Origin: Pseudozyma flocculosa PF-1
Taxonomy: Eukaryota; Basidiomycota; Ustilaginomycetes; Ustilaginales; Ustilaginaceae
NCBI RefSeq assembly: GCF_000417875.1
Contig: NW_006920878.1
Coordinates: 173,279 to 237,278, forward strand
Reading direction: 5' to 3'
DNA length: 64,000 bases
In this document: piece by piece, positions 1 to 11,200 of the stretch
Numbering within the stretch: the first letter of the stretch is position 1
Layout: each line of letters starts with the position of its first letter
Position numbers and translations under genes: made by a program
The notes under the pieces: model-generated
Seen by the model: only the letters and a program-made list of their open reading frames with translations
Told to the model about the DNA's origin: nothing
Databases searched by the model: none

Positions 1-1120
1 CAAGCCAGGGCCGATGCGCAGGGCGTGCTGAAAGCTGTCGTCGATGCAGCAGCGCAGCGCAGACGGAGCGGCTGGATCGCATCGTCGGCGTTGCTTTTTT
101 GTTGTGTGCATCCCCCTGCGGGTCGGCAGGCGGGCGAGCGGCAGACCAGCAAGCAAGCAGCCAGTCGAGACAGAGCGAAAAGGCCTGCCTGCCAGCTGGC
201 CGAGCTGGCCTGGCCTGGCGGTGGTTGAAGAGCGGGGCAGCTGCTGGCCGTACGCTTGTATGTGATGATCGACGGCGCGGTGTATGTACGTGAGTCCGTG
301 TTTCGATCTGGACCGGCGGCTGCTGCCAGATCTGTGGCCCCTAAACCCTAGCCTAGCCTGCCTGGCGTGGCCTGGCCTAGTGCCTGGCGTACGTGCCTAT
401 GTACCTGCTGCCTCTCTGGCTGGCCGTTCTGCTTCGTGCGTGGATGGGTGTGGGGGCCGAGAGCCGGCGACGGCAGCTGTGTTTTTCCCTGTCGCTGCTG
501 TGGTGCCGCCTTCCGCTGTGGCTTGCTGCCGTGTGCCGATCCTCTGTCGCTTTTGCCTGGTCTGGCCCTCGGTTCGGGGCCCGCCGCCAGGCTAGGCGGG
601 CCAGGCTTCGCTGTGCCTGCCTGCTTTGGGCGACGGCGGCAGCGGCAGCGGCGGCGGCGGCGGTGGCCGTTTGCTCCGCCCAATCCATCCATCCAAGCCA
701 TCTGTTGTTCTCGCCTCACCCTCTTCGGCTGGGCTGAAGGCACCAACCCCGCGCCCAACGGCTCTCCCCCCATCCCCTGCTTCGCGTCCAAACTTTCAAC
801 TTCGCCCCTCCCGGCGGCTCTCTCGCCTCGCTCCCTCGCCCTCCTCTTCGTTGTCCCCCCTCGCCCTCGTCCATTGCTACTCCACCACCACCACCACCTC
901 CTCCTCCTCCTCCTGGATATCACCCCTCGCCCCACTCTCTAGACGCTTCTCAAGGCCGCTTCTCCCATCCCCCACGCTCCTTGTGCACACCCCGTGGAAC
1001 ACTCTCTTCCTCCCCGGCCACTCGACTCAGCGCAGGCCGTTCCGAGTCGATCGACCAAAACACTCTCGACCCTCCTTGATCCTGTCATCTCCAGCTGCCA
1101 CTCCTCCCTCTTGGCCCACC
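1..1120. other. Upstream spacer of the secreted barrel protein
   Basis: I see no credible gene here. Open frames on both strands are low-complexity products of GC-rich DNA. Around 201-220 and 352-384 there are runs of CCTGGCC words that recur in other spacers of this window. From about 660 the plus strand becomes strongly C/T-rich, as expected for a promoter and leader. A CCA/CTC trinucleotide tract at 881-915 lies about 205 bp before the ATG of the next gene. Confidence 0.6.
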
Positions 1121-1975
1121 ATGTCGCCCACACCTTACACCTTTACGCGCCTCGTCTCGCTGCTGCTGCTCGGCCTCGCACTCACGACCGCTGCCGGTGC
1201 CGTCGCTTCCGATCACGCCGACCCTGGCGCTGCACCCGCCCAGCTCCGCAGACATGCTGCTGGCAAGTCGCGCCGCCACGCCGCCGCCGACGACGACGGC
1301 AGCAGCAGCCTCGCCCTCGCCAAGCGCGGACAGACCTTCCACGGCCAGGCCACCTTCTACGACGCCGGCCTCGGTGCCTGCGGCGGCTACAACTCCGGCA
1401 GCGACTTTATCGTCGCCCTCAACGCCGCCCAGTACGGCGACATGGGCCAGCGCTCGTCGTGGTGCGGCAAGCAGATCACCATCACCTACCCCGTCCTCGG
1501 AATCACGCAGCACGCCACCGTCGTCGACGTCTGCCCCGGCTGCGCCTACGGCAGCCTCGACATGAGCCGCGGCCTCTTTGGCGCCCTCTCCAACCAGAAC
1601 TTTGACCTCGGCGTCTTCCAGATGAGCTGGACCGCCGACGACGGCTCAGGCGGCGAACAAAAGCCCAAGCCCAAGCCCACGCCCACGTCGACCTCGACGA
1701 CGCCAAAGTGGACGCCGCCCGCCACGACCAAGAAGGCGCCCCGCACCAGCTCGACGCCCAGCTCGACGCCCGAGCCCACCACGTCGTCGCACACGCCCGT
1801 CCAGCACACGCCGAGCCCCACGCTGTCTTCGTCGTTGTCTTCGTCGACCTCGTCGAGCCAGCAGCCCGCACCGACGCCCAAGACCGACGACGAGGAGCCG
1901 CCGCTGCAGAATCTCGCCAACCTCGAGGCCCTCTTTGACGGCCTCTCGGGCATGGCCGTCGCAGCGGCCAGCTGA
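1121..1975 (+). CDS. Secreted double-psi beta-barrel (RlpA/expansin/barwin-like) protein
   Basis: A single-exon protein of 284 residues. The start is the ATG at 1121 because it opens directly into a signal peptide (hydrophobic run LVSLLLLGLALTTAA, about residues 11-25); the frame stays open upstream, but that part is low complexity. Residues 30-69 look like a propeptide ending in the Lys-Arg pair at 68-69, a Kex2-type site. Residues 70-161 form the barrel, with GQATFYDAGLGACG near its start, HATVVDVCPGC at 111-121 and the closing FDLGVFQMSW. The tail from 162 is Ser/Thr/Pro-rich with a KPKPKP stretch, resembling an O-glycosylated wall-anchoring linker. Related fungal proteins are secreted and wall-associated or effector-like. 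Catalysis is not shown, and the fold could be purely carbohydrate-binding. The next gene, an MFS transporter, lies on the same strand 1.1 kb downstream. Confidence 0.85.
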   Translation: MSPTPYTFTRLVSLLLLGLALTTAAGAVASDHADPGAAPAQLRRHAAGKSRRHAAADDDGSSSLALAKRGQTFHGQATFYDAGLGACGGYNSGSDFIVALNAAQYGDMGQRSSWCGKQITITYPVLGITQHATVVDVCPGCAYGSLDMSRGLFGALSNQNFDLGVFQMSWTADDGSGGEQKPKPKPTPTSTSTTPKWTPPATTKKAPRTSSTPSSTPEPTTSSHTPVQHTPSPTLSSSLSSSTSSSQQPAPTPKTDDEEPPLQNLANLEALFDGLSGMAVAAAS

Positions 1976-3108
1976 GCGCGCGCGCCAGTTTTCTCCTGGA
2001 TAGCCCTCCTCTCCACTCTCCCTCCCTCTCTCCACTCTCCCTCAACATCCCCTGCTCTGTTTCCCTCGCTCTTCCGGTCTTGTCGTCACGGTCCTTAACC
2101 GCCACCTCTGTCGTAGTGTTGTCTTTACGGGCTCGATTCGTTCCTTTCCTCTATCTAGTCTTCTCTGGCCTTCGTCGGACGTGCGGGTTCGCATCATCCT
2201 GTACCCGCCGTCCGCCGATGGTGCTGTCGAGATGCTAGGTGCTCGATCCTCTGCTGTATACCTCGCGGCCTGCTCCACTGTCCCCTTACCCGGCCTCGTC
2301 TATAGCGACTTGAGCCCAGGTACGGCGGCCCTCTTCGTTCCCCCTCTTCGAGACGCTTTAGCCTCTCTTCCTGGATGGATGGATCGATGGAATGCTATGG
2401 GAAGAGAGACACGCAAAGTGTGATGGACGTTGCAGCGACGCCGGTGCCGGTTTCGGTGGTGTCCGAGGGGCTGTCCTGCCCGCCGGGTATGGATCGTGGC
2501 AACGTGGCTGGCTGCCCGCGTCGTGGCAGCTGCCCGGCAGTGACCCTCGACGAAGATGCCAGGGGCGGTGATATCAACGACCGACGTCGAAGATTGGTTG
2601 CGCTCGGAGCTAAACGTGGTGGCCGGCCGGCCGTGAGTGAGGTGGACGTCACCAGAGACATCGATAGGCTGGCAGGCCGCCGCCGGCATCAGAGCAACGA
2701 GTGGAAGGCCAGGTAGGCGGCGCCTTAACTCCTCGCCTGGCGGTTTAGCTCGACTCTTCTTGTCTCCGTCTTGTCTCCGTAATCTCCGGAACGGGCGGGC
2801 AGCCGTAGCGCTAAAGCTTGCTCCTTCTTCGCGCCCACACACCATCTTCTTCTCTGGCCCTCCCTTGCTCAAATACCTACCGTAGCATCGTCGACGGGGC
2901 AAAGATGCCTCCGGACATGAGACACCACCGCCTACCAGACTAGACTCGCCGCGGCCAGACAGGCTTGCATCGCTAGATCCCACCACCACCACCACCACCA
3001 CCGCCGCCTACTACTCTGTTGCCTACCATCGACGAGCGCTCGACCCCTGCCCTTGCTGCCCCTAGGCGCCATCCAGCCAGCACCCTTGAGTGACAGCCTC
3101 TGCAAAGA
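1976..3108. other. Spacer between barrel protein and MFS transporter
   Basis: I see no gene here. The part after the stop is C/T-rich, probably 3' UTR. A (CAC)n tract at about 2981-3003 lies just before the MFS ATG on its sense strand. This is the same leader feature found upstream of many genes in the window. Confidence 0.5.
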
Positions 3109-4979
3109 ATGGCCTCCCCGGGTGATACAAGCACGGCCAACCTCGCCGCTCCTGGCAGCGCTCCAGTTCCTGCACCACCATCCGCCACAATGCCCGCCGA
3201 CGACACAGACTGTTCAACCCCAAGCGGTGCCATCGCCACGACGGGCCCCGCGCCGCCATCGCACGAGCTGCCGGGTTCGACGCCGAAGCAGGGGCAGCCT
3301 GCGCCGACCAGCATCTTCCACGGCTCGGCCGGCGCCGTGCGTCAGGCCGTCTGCTCCGTCTCCCTCTGCATGGTCATGCTCCTCACCCAGGCGGCCCTCG
3401 GCGCCACCATCTTTGGCGGCTCCTACATCGCCGACACCTTCGGCCTCGCAGACGACCCGGAACAGCAGTCGTGGTTCGCCGCCGCCTTCTCTCTCACCGT
3501 CGGCACGTTTGTGCTCCCCGCTGGCCGCCTGGGCGACCTCTACGGCAACAGGATCATGGTCCTCGTCGGCTACGCCTGGGTCGGCGCTTGGTCCCTCGTC
3601 GCCGGCCTCTCGCACTACACGCGCTCGGCCATCTTCTTCGACGTCTGCAGAGGCCTCCAGGGCCTGGGCTTCGCCGTCCTCCTGCCCAACTCGCTTGCCG
3701 TCCTGGCCCGCATCTTTCCGCCGCAGAGCCGCGCAAAGCGCCTCACCTTCTGCCTGTACGCGGCTACGGCGCCGAGCGGAGCAGTGCTCGGAGGCACCTT
3801 CACCTGCCTGCTCGGAGCTACTGTGGGCTGGTGGTGGGGCTTCTACCTGCTCGCCATCGTCTGCGCCGCGCTCGTCGTCATCTGCACCGCCGTCGTGCCG
3901 TCCGACCGGCAGCTCCACGACCTCGGCCGCGCCTTCCTGGCGCAGGACGACGAAAAGCACCAGCACGACGCGGCGTTCAAGGACGAAGAGGTCGCCGACG
4001 TCGATGAGGCACGGTCGATTTCGCCTTCGCACCAAGATCAACCAGGGCAGCGCGCCGCGCACCGCCCGCTCTGGGAGCGCCTCGACCTGCTCGGCATGGT
4101 GCTCGGCGTGAGCGGCCTGGTCCTCTTCAACTTTGCCTGGAACCAAGCCCTGCTGGTGGGCTGGTCGACCGTCTACGTCTACGTGCTCCTCATCGTCGGC
4201 GTGATGCTGCTGTGCGCCTTCGTGGTGTGGGAGAGCCGTGCGTCGCTGCCGCTGCTGCCGACTTCGATCTTCAACCTACAGGGCTGTCTGATCCTCGGCG
4301 CCCTCGCCCTGGGCTGGTCGGCCTTTAGCATCTGGCTCTTCTACATCACGCAGTTCGTCATCCGGCAGCGGGGCTACTCGCCCCTCGGCTCCGTCGCAGC
4401 CCTCTCGCCCGCCGCCATCGCCGGCGTCGTGGCCGCGTTTTCGTCGGAGCGCATCCTGGCGCGCTTCGGGAGCAAGGTCGTCATGCTCCTCGCCCTGATC
4501 GCCTTCACCACGGGCATCTCGATCGCCGGCACCGCGCCCGTCGAGCAGACCTACTGGGCCCAGACGTTTGTCGCGTCGTTTGTGATGCCGTTCGGCATGG
4601 ACATGAGCTTCCCCTCGGCCTCGATCATCCTCAGCGACATGCTGCCGCACCACCGCCAGGGCGAGGCGAGCAGCTTGGTCAACACGGTCGTCAACTAGTG
4701 AGTACGCGCGGCCGCGTCCGGGCGGTGCGGGAGGAGGAATACCGAGACCCGATCTGACCCATCTTGCCTTCCCCCTCTCCGCCTCTGTGTCTTTCCGGCA
4801 GCTCGGTGGCTCTGGGACTAGGCATCGCCGGAACGGTGGAGTCGCAAGTCAACCGGCAGGGGACCGACGAGCTCCGCGGTTACCGAGGCGCCTTTTACCT
4901 CGGGATCGGCCTTGGCGCCCTGGGCGTCCTGATGTCCGTCATCAACCTCGCCATTTCCACGCAACGCCGGTCGGCATAG
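3109..4979 (+). CDS. MFS transporter, 14-TM drug:H+ antiporter (DHA2) type
   Basis: Exons 3109-4697 and 4802-4979 give 588 residues. The intron has a GTGAGT donor and CAG acceptor, and the split codon restores Tyr before a final pair of membrane segments. Without splicing the protein would stop early at 4698. The N-terminal 80 residues are a polar, Pro/Ala-rich cytosolic tail. The first membrane segment is followed by GGSYIADTFGL and then motif A (PAGRLGDLYGNR), which marks the major facilitator superfamily. About 14 hydrophobic helices are visible, with a charged loop (QDDEKHQHDAAFKDEE) in the middle. That layout matches DHA2 proteins such as yeast Atr1 and fungal multidrug exporters, which pump small molecules at the plasma membrane. 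The substrate cannot be told. The gene ends 95 bp from the oppositely oriented metzincin-lectin gene. Confidence 0.9.
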
Positions 4980-5074
4980 GGGCATTTGGTTACGCAGTCT
5001 GTCACGTTGGCTGCCTGCAAGCCGAGGCGCGAGCCGTTTTTAACGTACAGCCAGACGATGACGAGCTAGCATGA

Positions 5075-6589
5075 CTACAAGATGGCAATGTAGACGCCGC
5101 ACAGGCGGCTGAACCTGTTTTCCGCCTTGGTCGCCGACACGACCGAGGTGAGGCCGGACCGTGTCCAGCTGGGCACGTTGATCTCGACGCCGACCTTGGT
5201 GTTGGGCGTGTCGATGAGGCTGAGGCCGTACCACAGGTAGCGTGGCCGCTTGACAAAGGGCGAGTCGAACGTGTGGTCGGCCGAGTGCTGCAGCTGCAGG
5301 CCGGTGCCGGGACGGTCGAGCGATCCGGACCGGAAGGTGTCGTCGTCGGCCGGGTAGGCGAGCCAGGAGGCCATGATGTTGAAGCTGCTCGTGTCGGCCC
5401 AGGTCTCGAGGTGGATCTTGAAGCCCGTCGGCGTGATGTCGGTGGCGTACACCTTGGCGCGCACCGTTGAGTCGCGGTTGATGTCGAAGCCCGTCAGGCT
5501 GACGACGACCTTGGGCGGCCTGGCAAAGGGCGCGGCGAACTTGATCTCCTGGTCGAGCGACTCGCCCGTGACGGCGCTGCCCGGGCGGATATCCTGGGAA
5601 GCCTTGGTGCCCGTCTGGATGCGCGCGTCGGCGGGCGGGAACGAGAGCCACCTGGCCGTCGAGTCCGGGCCCAGGTCGGAAGGAGGGCCGCCCCAGGCGA
5701 GCATCTTGAACTCGTAGCTCTTGCCCGGCTTGACCAGGTCAGGCTGGGCAAAGCAGTTGAAGCGGAACTGCGCGTTGGCCGCCAGGTCGAGCCTGCAGAC
5801 GCCGGGGAGGATGTTGGACGTCATCGAGGTGGAGTGCTCCTTGCCCCACCTCGCAGCGTCCATGTCGGCACGCTTGCAGATGGCGACTTCGACGTCGGGG
5901 CTGGTCGGGTAGAGCGACTTGAGGAGTGCGACGGTGGGAGCATCGACCGCGTCGCTCAAGGTCGACATTGAGCGGCCGCCGCCGACTGGGGCATCGACGA
6001 GCTCAGCGGGCCGGTCGAAGCGCATAATCGAGCCCGCCGCGGCCGTCCAGGACGACAGGCCCGGCTGGTCGAGCAGCTGTCCAGCCTCGTCCTGGGCGAG
6101 GTACCGCTTGACGGCGTCGGGCTTCCACTTTGCCGCGTCGTCGAGCGGGTGTGCAAGGCCGTAGATGTGCCCGCACATGTGGCGGGCGACGCGCCCGACC
6201 TCCTGGGGCGTCCAGATGGCGCCGACGCCGCGTTTCCAGCCGCCGATGCCGAACCACGCCGTCGGCCTGTCCTGCTCGCGCACGTCGAGCGCATCGGCGC
6301 CGTAGACGCACCAGCTGATGCCGCTCCCCTCTGCGATGCGCACGTCGGCCGTCTTGTCGTCGGGCGAGGCCATCTTGATATCGATCGGGACGGGCGAGGT
6401 GCCGACGATTCGCTGCCACTCTGCCAGCGCGCTGTCCATCGCGCCCCTGACGACGGGAGACACTTGGCCGACGTAGGCCACCCTGACGGTGGCGCCCGTC
6501 GGCCAGGCCTTGTGGTCCTCTGCGCCCTTGCGCTGGATGCAGAGGAAGCCTGGCTGGACGTCGTATGGTATGGGTCCGGCGGCTGACAT
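5075..6589 (-). CDS. Degenerate metzincin with C-terminal H-type lectin-like repeats
   Basis: An intronless 504-residue protein. Residues 28-195 resemble a metzincin zinc-protease domain: AWPTGATVRVAYV, then RGAMDSALAEWQRI, then RHMCGHIYGLAHP at 136-148. The three zinc histidines H137, H141 and H147 are in place, but the catalytic glutamate of HExxHxxGxxH is Met138. A Met-turn-like SIMRF follows at 187-191. The fold and zinc site may survive without peptidase activity. Residues 320-412 match the H-type lectin pattern (PFARPPKVVVSLTGFDI, then GFKIHLETWADT and MASWLAYP), a domain that binds GalNAc-type glycans in other organisms. Residues 413-504 repeat the outline (SPFVKRPRYLWYGLSLID). There is no signal peptide or membrane segment. 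It is divergent from the giant two-metzincin gene, with which it shares a 1.65 kb spacer. The lectin call is firm, ligand unknown; loss of activity is inferred. Confidence 0.8.
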   Translation of the reverse strand: MSAAGPIPYDVQPGFLCIQRKGAEDHKAWPTGATVRVAYVGQVSPVVRGAMDSALAEWQRIVGTSPVPIDIKMASPDDKTADVRIAEGSGISWCVYGADALDVREQDRPTAWFGIGGWKRGVGAIWTPQEVGRVARHMCGHIYGLAHPLDDAAKWKPDAVKRYLAQDEAGQLLDQPGLSSWTAAAGSIMRFDRPAELVDAPVGGGRSMSTLSDAVDAPTVALLKSLYPTSPDVEVAICKRADMDAARWGKEHSTSMTSNILPGVCRLDLAANAQFRFNCFAQPDLVKPGKSYEFKMLAWGGPPSDLGPDSTARWLSFPPADARIQTGTKASQDIRPGSAVTGESLDQEIKFAAPFARPPKVVVSLTGFDINRDSTVRAKVYATDITPTGFKIHLETWADTSSFNIMASWLAYPADDDTFRSGSLDRPGTGLQLQHSADHTFDSPFVKRPRYLWYGLSLIDTPNTKVGVEINVPSWTRSGLTSVVSATKAENRFSRLCGVYIAIL

Positions 6590-8242
6590 GATGAGGCGGA
6601 GGGGGTGCGAGGCTTCGTTGAGAAGGGCGGTGCACTTCTTTGAGAGAATGCGCGTAGAGGTGCTTGAGTCAGCGATGACCTATAAGAGAGCGCGGAACGA
6701 TGCGGCGTCGCGGTGCCTCACGATCCTCGACTCCAGGCAGGCAGGACGTGGAGTGGTGTGTTGCTCGACGCTCCCGAAGGGCGGCGACCCGCCGGATTAG
6801 TCGCTGAGACGAGGTCCGCCCAGCTTGAGCGCTCGAAGCAGAAGCACGATCATCGCTAGAGCCTTGACGGCGGTGGGAAAGGAGGGACAAGGTTTGACAC
6901 TCCGGAAGTCGACGAGGTCCCAAAAGGGCAACATACGCCATCTCGCTCGCTCCGAGTGCGCTGGGAGCGGACGAGGATGCAGGCGGGCTACACGAAGGCT
7001 GCCAGACGAGGGCAGACTGCAAGCAGCAGGCGTCTACGCAAGCAGCAGGTACGTACGGGTAGGAAGGCGGTGGGCGTTTTCATGGGCACGGGAAGGACAG
7101 TGCATACGCTCGTCGGTCACCTCTATCTATTCTCTGTTGGACGACGCGGGGAAGGTGTGCGGTGGCGGGGTGGCATCCGCCGAGTCGGTTCCTGCCTTGT
7201 GCCTGCTTGCCCGCCCGGCCGCTGCAGGCACGAACGCAGGCCTGCCAGCAGGCTATGTAGGCCAAGGCTTCGCTCAGGACCCTGGGGGGGCCTGGCTTGC
7301 CCTGGCTTGCCCTGGCGGGAGAAGCCACCGTGCGTGGTAAAGGCTTGCCCACCTGTCAGTTTCCGCATGGCCGCAGCCTCTCGTTTGTCGTCGGCCGGCG
7401 GGTGACTGCCAGCCGCTGGCCAACGACGTTCGCACCTTTCCCTCCCTCCTTTCCGTGCATCCATCGCCCGGCCTGCCTTCCTTCCTTCCCCGCTCCTCTG
7501 CCACTCTCGCTGTTGTGGTACAGACAGCTGAAAGGCTCAAGCAGGCGCAGCCCTCGACCCTCACCACCAGGCTGCACCCACGTCGTCTCTCCCGCTCCCA
7601 CCGAGGCCGCTCCGTTTCGATCCCGCGTCGGACATCCAACCTTGCCGGCCAGCCGGTCTCGCTCCGGCACCTCGCTGATGCTCTTCCTGCTCGGATCTCG
7701 CCACAATGCCAGCAGGATGCTCGAGACCCGTGCCCGTCCGCGCACGTCCTTGCCGCCCGTCCCGATGAGCCCGAGCCAGGCGACTGGTTCCCATGTCCAC
7801 GCTACCGCGCATGGCACGCGTTGCGCCGCGGTCAACGACCTCTCCATGGACTCGGGCCACAGCTGCGTATCTGCAACCGCAATGCCAGCCGCAGCCTCGC
7901 GGCCAGCAGCCGGCTCCCCAATCGCCTCGACCCGGCGCACACTGTGAACTCACATGCAGCAGCGACCACAAACGCACCGCTTCGTTGCTCCCATACGAGC
8001 AAACCCTGTCCTCCCGTCCTCTATCGCGTCCGCCTATATACTTGATCATCTCGGAGCTGCCCAGGAAGCCTCCCTAGCTAGCGCCCTCGAGCAATCCTCT
8101 TACCTCCGCCATCGCTGCCGAGCGCAGACTCCCCTAAGTCACCTTCACATCAAGCTCTCCCGGGCTCCACCCCAGGTCTTCTGTAGACATTGCATCGCCG
8201 CAGGACGCTCTCCGCTGTCCCCACTCCGGTCCGGACTGCGAC
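6590..8242. other. Divergent promoter of the two metzincin genes
   Basis: I see no coding region here. The first ~100 bp is the leader of the minus-strand lectin gene. CCTGGC words occur around 7280-7320. From about 7430 the plus strand is C/T-rich towards the giant gene, with a TATATA box near 8035. If the two genes are co-regulated, the shared elements should lie here. Confidence 0.5.
8035..8040 (+). promoter_or_regulatory. TATA box of the giant metzincin gene
   Basis: TATATA in the context CGCCTATATAC, 203 bp before the ATG at 8243 and preceded by a C/T-rich stretch. It is the only clear TATA element in this spacer on the correct strand. The role is inferred from position. Confidence 0.45.
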
Positions 8243-11200
8243 ATGCCTCAGACCACCCTCAACGGCGCAGGCGGCCACGCAACGATCCCCTCGAACCTCT
8301 ACGGAGGCCGCTTGGCTGCCCATGTGCCCGACGTCAAGGCGACGCTGCTCTACGCCGTCCTCAGCTCTGGCCGCATCGCTGAAGCAATCATCAAGACCGA
8401 CTGGGCCACGAACGCGCTCGTCTACGACACCGTCCCCGGCACGCTCGATGCCTCCTGCCACAGCAGCTCCCGCATCTCTGTCCTTGGAGACAGCACGGCG
8501 TGGACCCTCGTCTACCAGGCCCAGGATGGCGCCATTGTCAAACGCCAATTTGCAGGCACACCGCAGCCGGCCTGGAGCGGCCAGGAAGTCGTCGTGCCCA
8601 TCGACCAGCCCGACAAGCCCCTCGTCGGCTCCATGCTCGAGCTCTACTCCACGGCAGCTGGCGCCGTGCTCATCTGGCAGTCCGAAAGCGGCAAGCTCTT
8701 GCGCACCGCGCTCCGCAGCAAGGCAACAACGCCCGTAGCTGGCTTACGCCTGTTTCCCGGCAATCGCGTCGTGGCCCAGACCGCTTCACACGACGACGCC
8801 ACACTGTGCCTACTCTACTACAATGCGATGCCGAGCAGGGCAATGGCGCTTCGCGGCCCCAGCGACCCGGCGTCGAGCTCGCCGTTTACCCCCGACGACA
8901 AGTTCTATCCCGGCTTCAAGGCACCGACCGTCGATTTTGCCATGGTCAAAGGAACCCAACTCGGAACGGGTCCTAGGCTCGTCTACAATATCGAGGCCGA
9001 CGGCCGGGTCGCCGAATGGACCGAGCAAGTCACCCAGCCCTCTGAGATCTCCGCTGCCGGTTCGGCCACGATCGATCGATACTACGGCATGGCCGTGGCC
9101 TCTCTGCAGGGAAGAGCCGCTGATCGCGTCTTCGTCGTGGACCTCGGACCCGGGCCCGGCGGCGCAGCGATGCTGTGCAAGACGCCTTCTGACTCGTGGA
9201 CGAAGGCGCTCCCGCTCAAGGGAACCAGTGACTGGGCCGGGCACAGCGTCGCTGAGCCTGCCGGTGGGTCCGGCAATCCTGGCGACAATCACCCTGCACC
9301 CCCGATCAACAGCGACGCCGTCGACGCCGTGTTTGCAGGCCCCGACTTTGGCAAAAGTACTGCCAAGGAAGGCGGCAGCAGCGCCGATACGGGCTCCAAG
9401 CCGGCTGATGCCGGCCAGGGCGACGCCGTCATCTCGATCCGCCTTGGCGCCTGGATTCGCAAGACTTGCCAGGACATCATCGAGCCGGGCCAGACCAAGA
9501 CGGCCACGGCCTCGGCTGACGAGGTCCTGAAGCGTCCGATCAACAAGGACGGCAAGCCCAAGACGCACGCGGTCAATGCCGTCATTGCCAACCGCGAGAA
9601 GCTGTGGTCGAGCAACCCGCAGGACATCCGCTTCTTCTTCATGGAGGGCACGCCGCAGCAGCAGGACAAGGTCAGGACGGTCATCGACGAGTGGACCTGG
9701 TACGCCAACGTGCGCTTCGTCGAAGTGGGCTCTCCCGCCGACAGCCAAGTCCGCATTCGCTTCGACCCGAGCGACGGCAGCTACTCGTACGTCGGCACCG
9801 ACTGCGAGATGATCGACGGCGACAAGCACACCATGAACCTGGGCTGGATCGATCGCACGTCCTCGCTGACGCGCAACGAGCGTGCCACGATCCTGCACGA
9901 GTTCGGGCACGTCCTCGGGCTGCTGCACGAGCACCAGAGCCCGGCCCACGGCGGCATCGCGGTGCAGAACGTCGACCTGGCCCTGGAGCTGTACCGGCGC
10001 AAGCAGGGGTGGTCCGACAAGCAGATCCACGAGCAGGTCATCGACGTCTACGGCGCCAAGGAGGTGTCCAACTACTCGCAGGTCGACACCACCTCGATCA
10101 TGCAGTACCCGCAGCCCAAGGAGCTCACCGGCCTCAAGGAAGACATCCCCTTCAACACCGAGCTCAGCCAGCTCGACAAGGCCTACATGGTCCTCCAGTA
10201 CCCTCGGCCCAGGCCCCATGCCAAGGCGCCAGAGTGGACCATCGACTACGCCCTCAAGGTCGCCGGCTGTCCCGCTGACATCGCACAGAAGGTGCTGGCC
10301 AGCAGCCGCACCGACCTCCAGCCCAACTCCGAGGAGATCGACCCCACGCAGATCCGCAAGATTGTCGGCGCGTGGGCAAAAGAGGCGCACAACCCGAACC
10401 CAGACGCCGTCCCGGACAGCCGCGGAGGGGCAAGTTCGGACACCGTTGCGCATGGTGTCGACGGCGAAAACGAGGACGAGGCCGAGGACGTCGCGGACCA
10501 GAAGGCGTTGTTGCAGCTTCTCATGAGGCCTGTGGGCGAAGATACCGTCACTGTCGCAAGCGGCGGACGACTGATCAACATCTGCGCTAGCGGAACGGAG
10601 TCGGAGACAACATCGAAAGCTCAAGGACCTGCGAGCGTCGGCGCGCCAGCACATGCCGTCACTGTCACGACCAACCTCCTGCCGCTAGCCTACTCAAACG
10701 ACAAGCGGATGAAGATCCGCTATGCCTTTTCTCCGGGATACAGGCCGCCATCATCGCACCAGAAGCTGATGCTGGTGTGCGCCTTCGAGCTGTGGTCGCA
10801 GGCAGCGCACATCGAGTTTGTCGAGGAGACGCGTCCGGAGAAGGCCAGCGATGCCGACCTGCTCATCTGCTTCCATGACAACAACGAGGGCTCCGCGACT
10901 TCCGCCAGGATCGACCCGGACAGCAGCCACCGGAGCATGTTCCTGGGACCTGGCGGCGACTCTGGCGACCGGTCGAAGCTCAAGGAGCTCAGGCACAGCG
11001 CCAGGCGCCAGGAGTACTGTGCGCAGAAAGGATATTCGACCGTCCCCTTCGACATCCTCTACTACGGCATCTTCCGCGACGCCGACGCAGCGAGGGCGTG
11101 GCAGTCGCAGGAGCGGCGGGACATCGACGGGATCCAGTACAACCTCCGCACGCTCCTCCACGAGCTCGGGCACTTTCTCGGCCTGGACCACGAGTGCGTT

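Noticed and set aside
626..1120. Upstream extension of the barrel protein to an earlier start
   Set aside because: The extension is low complexity and would bury the signal peptide in the middle of the protein.
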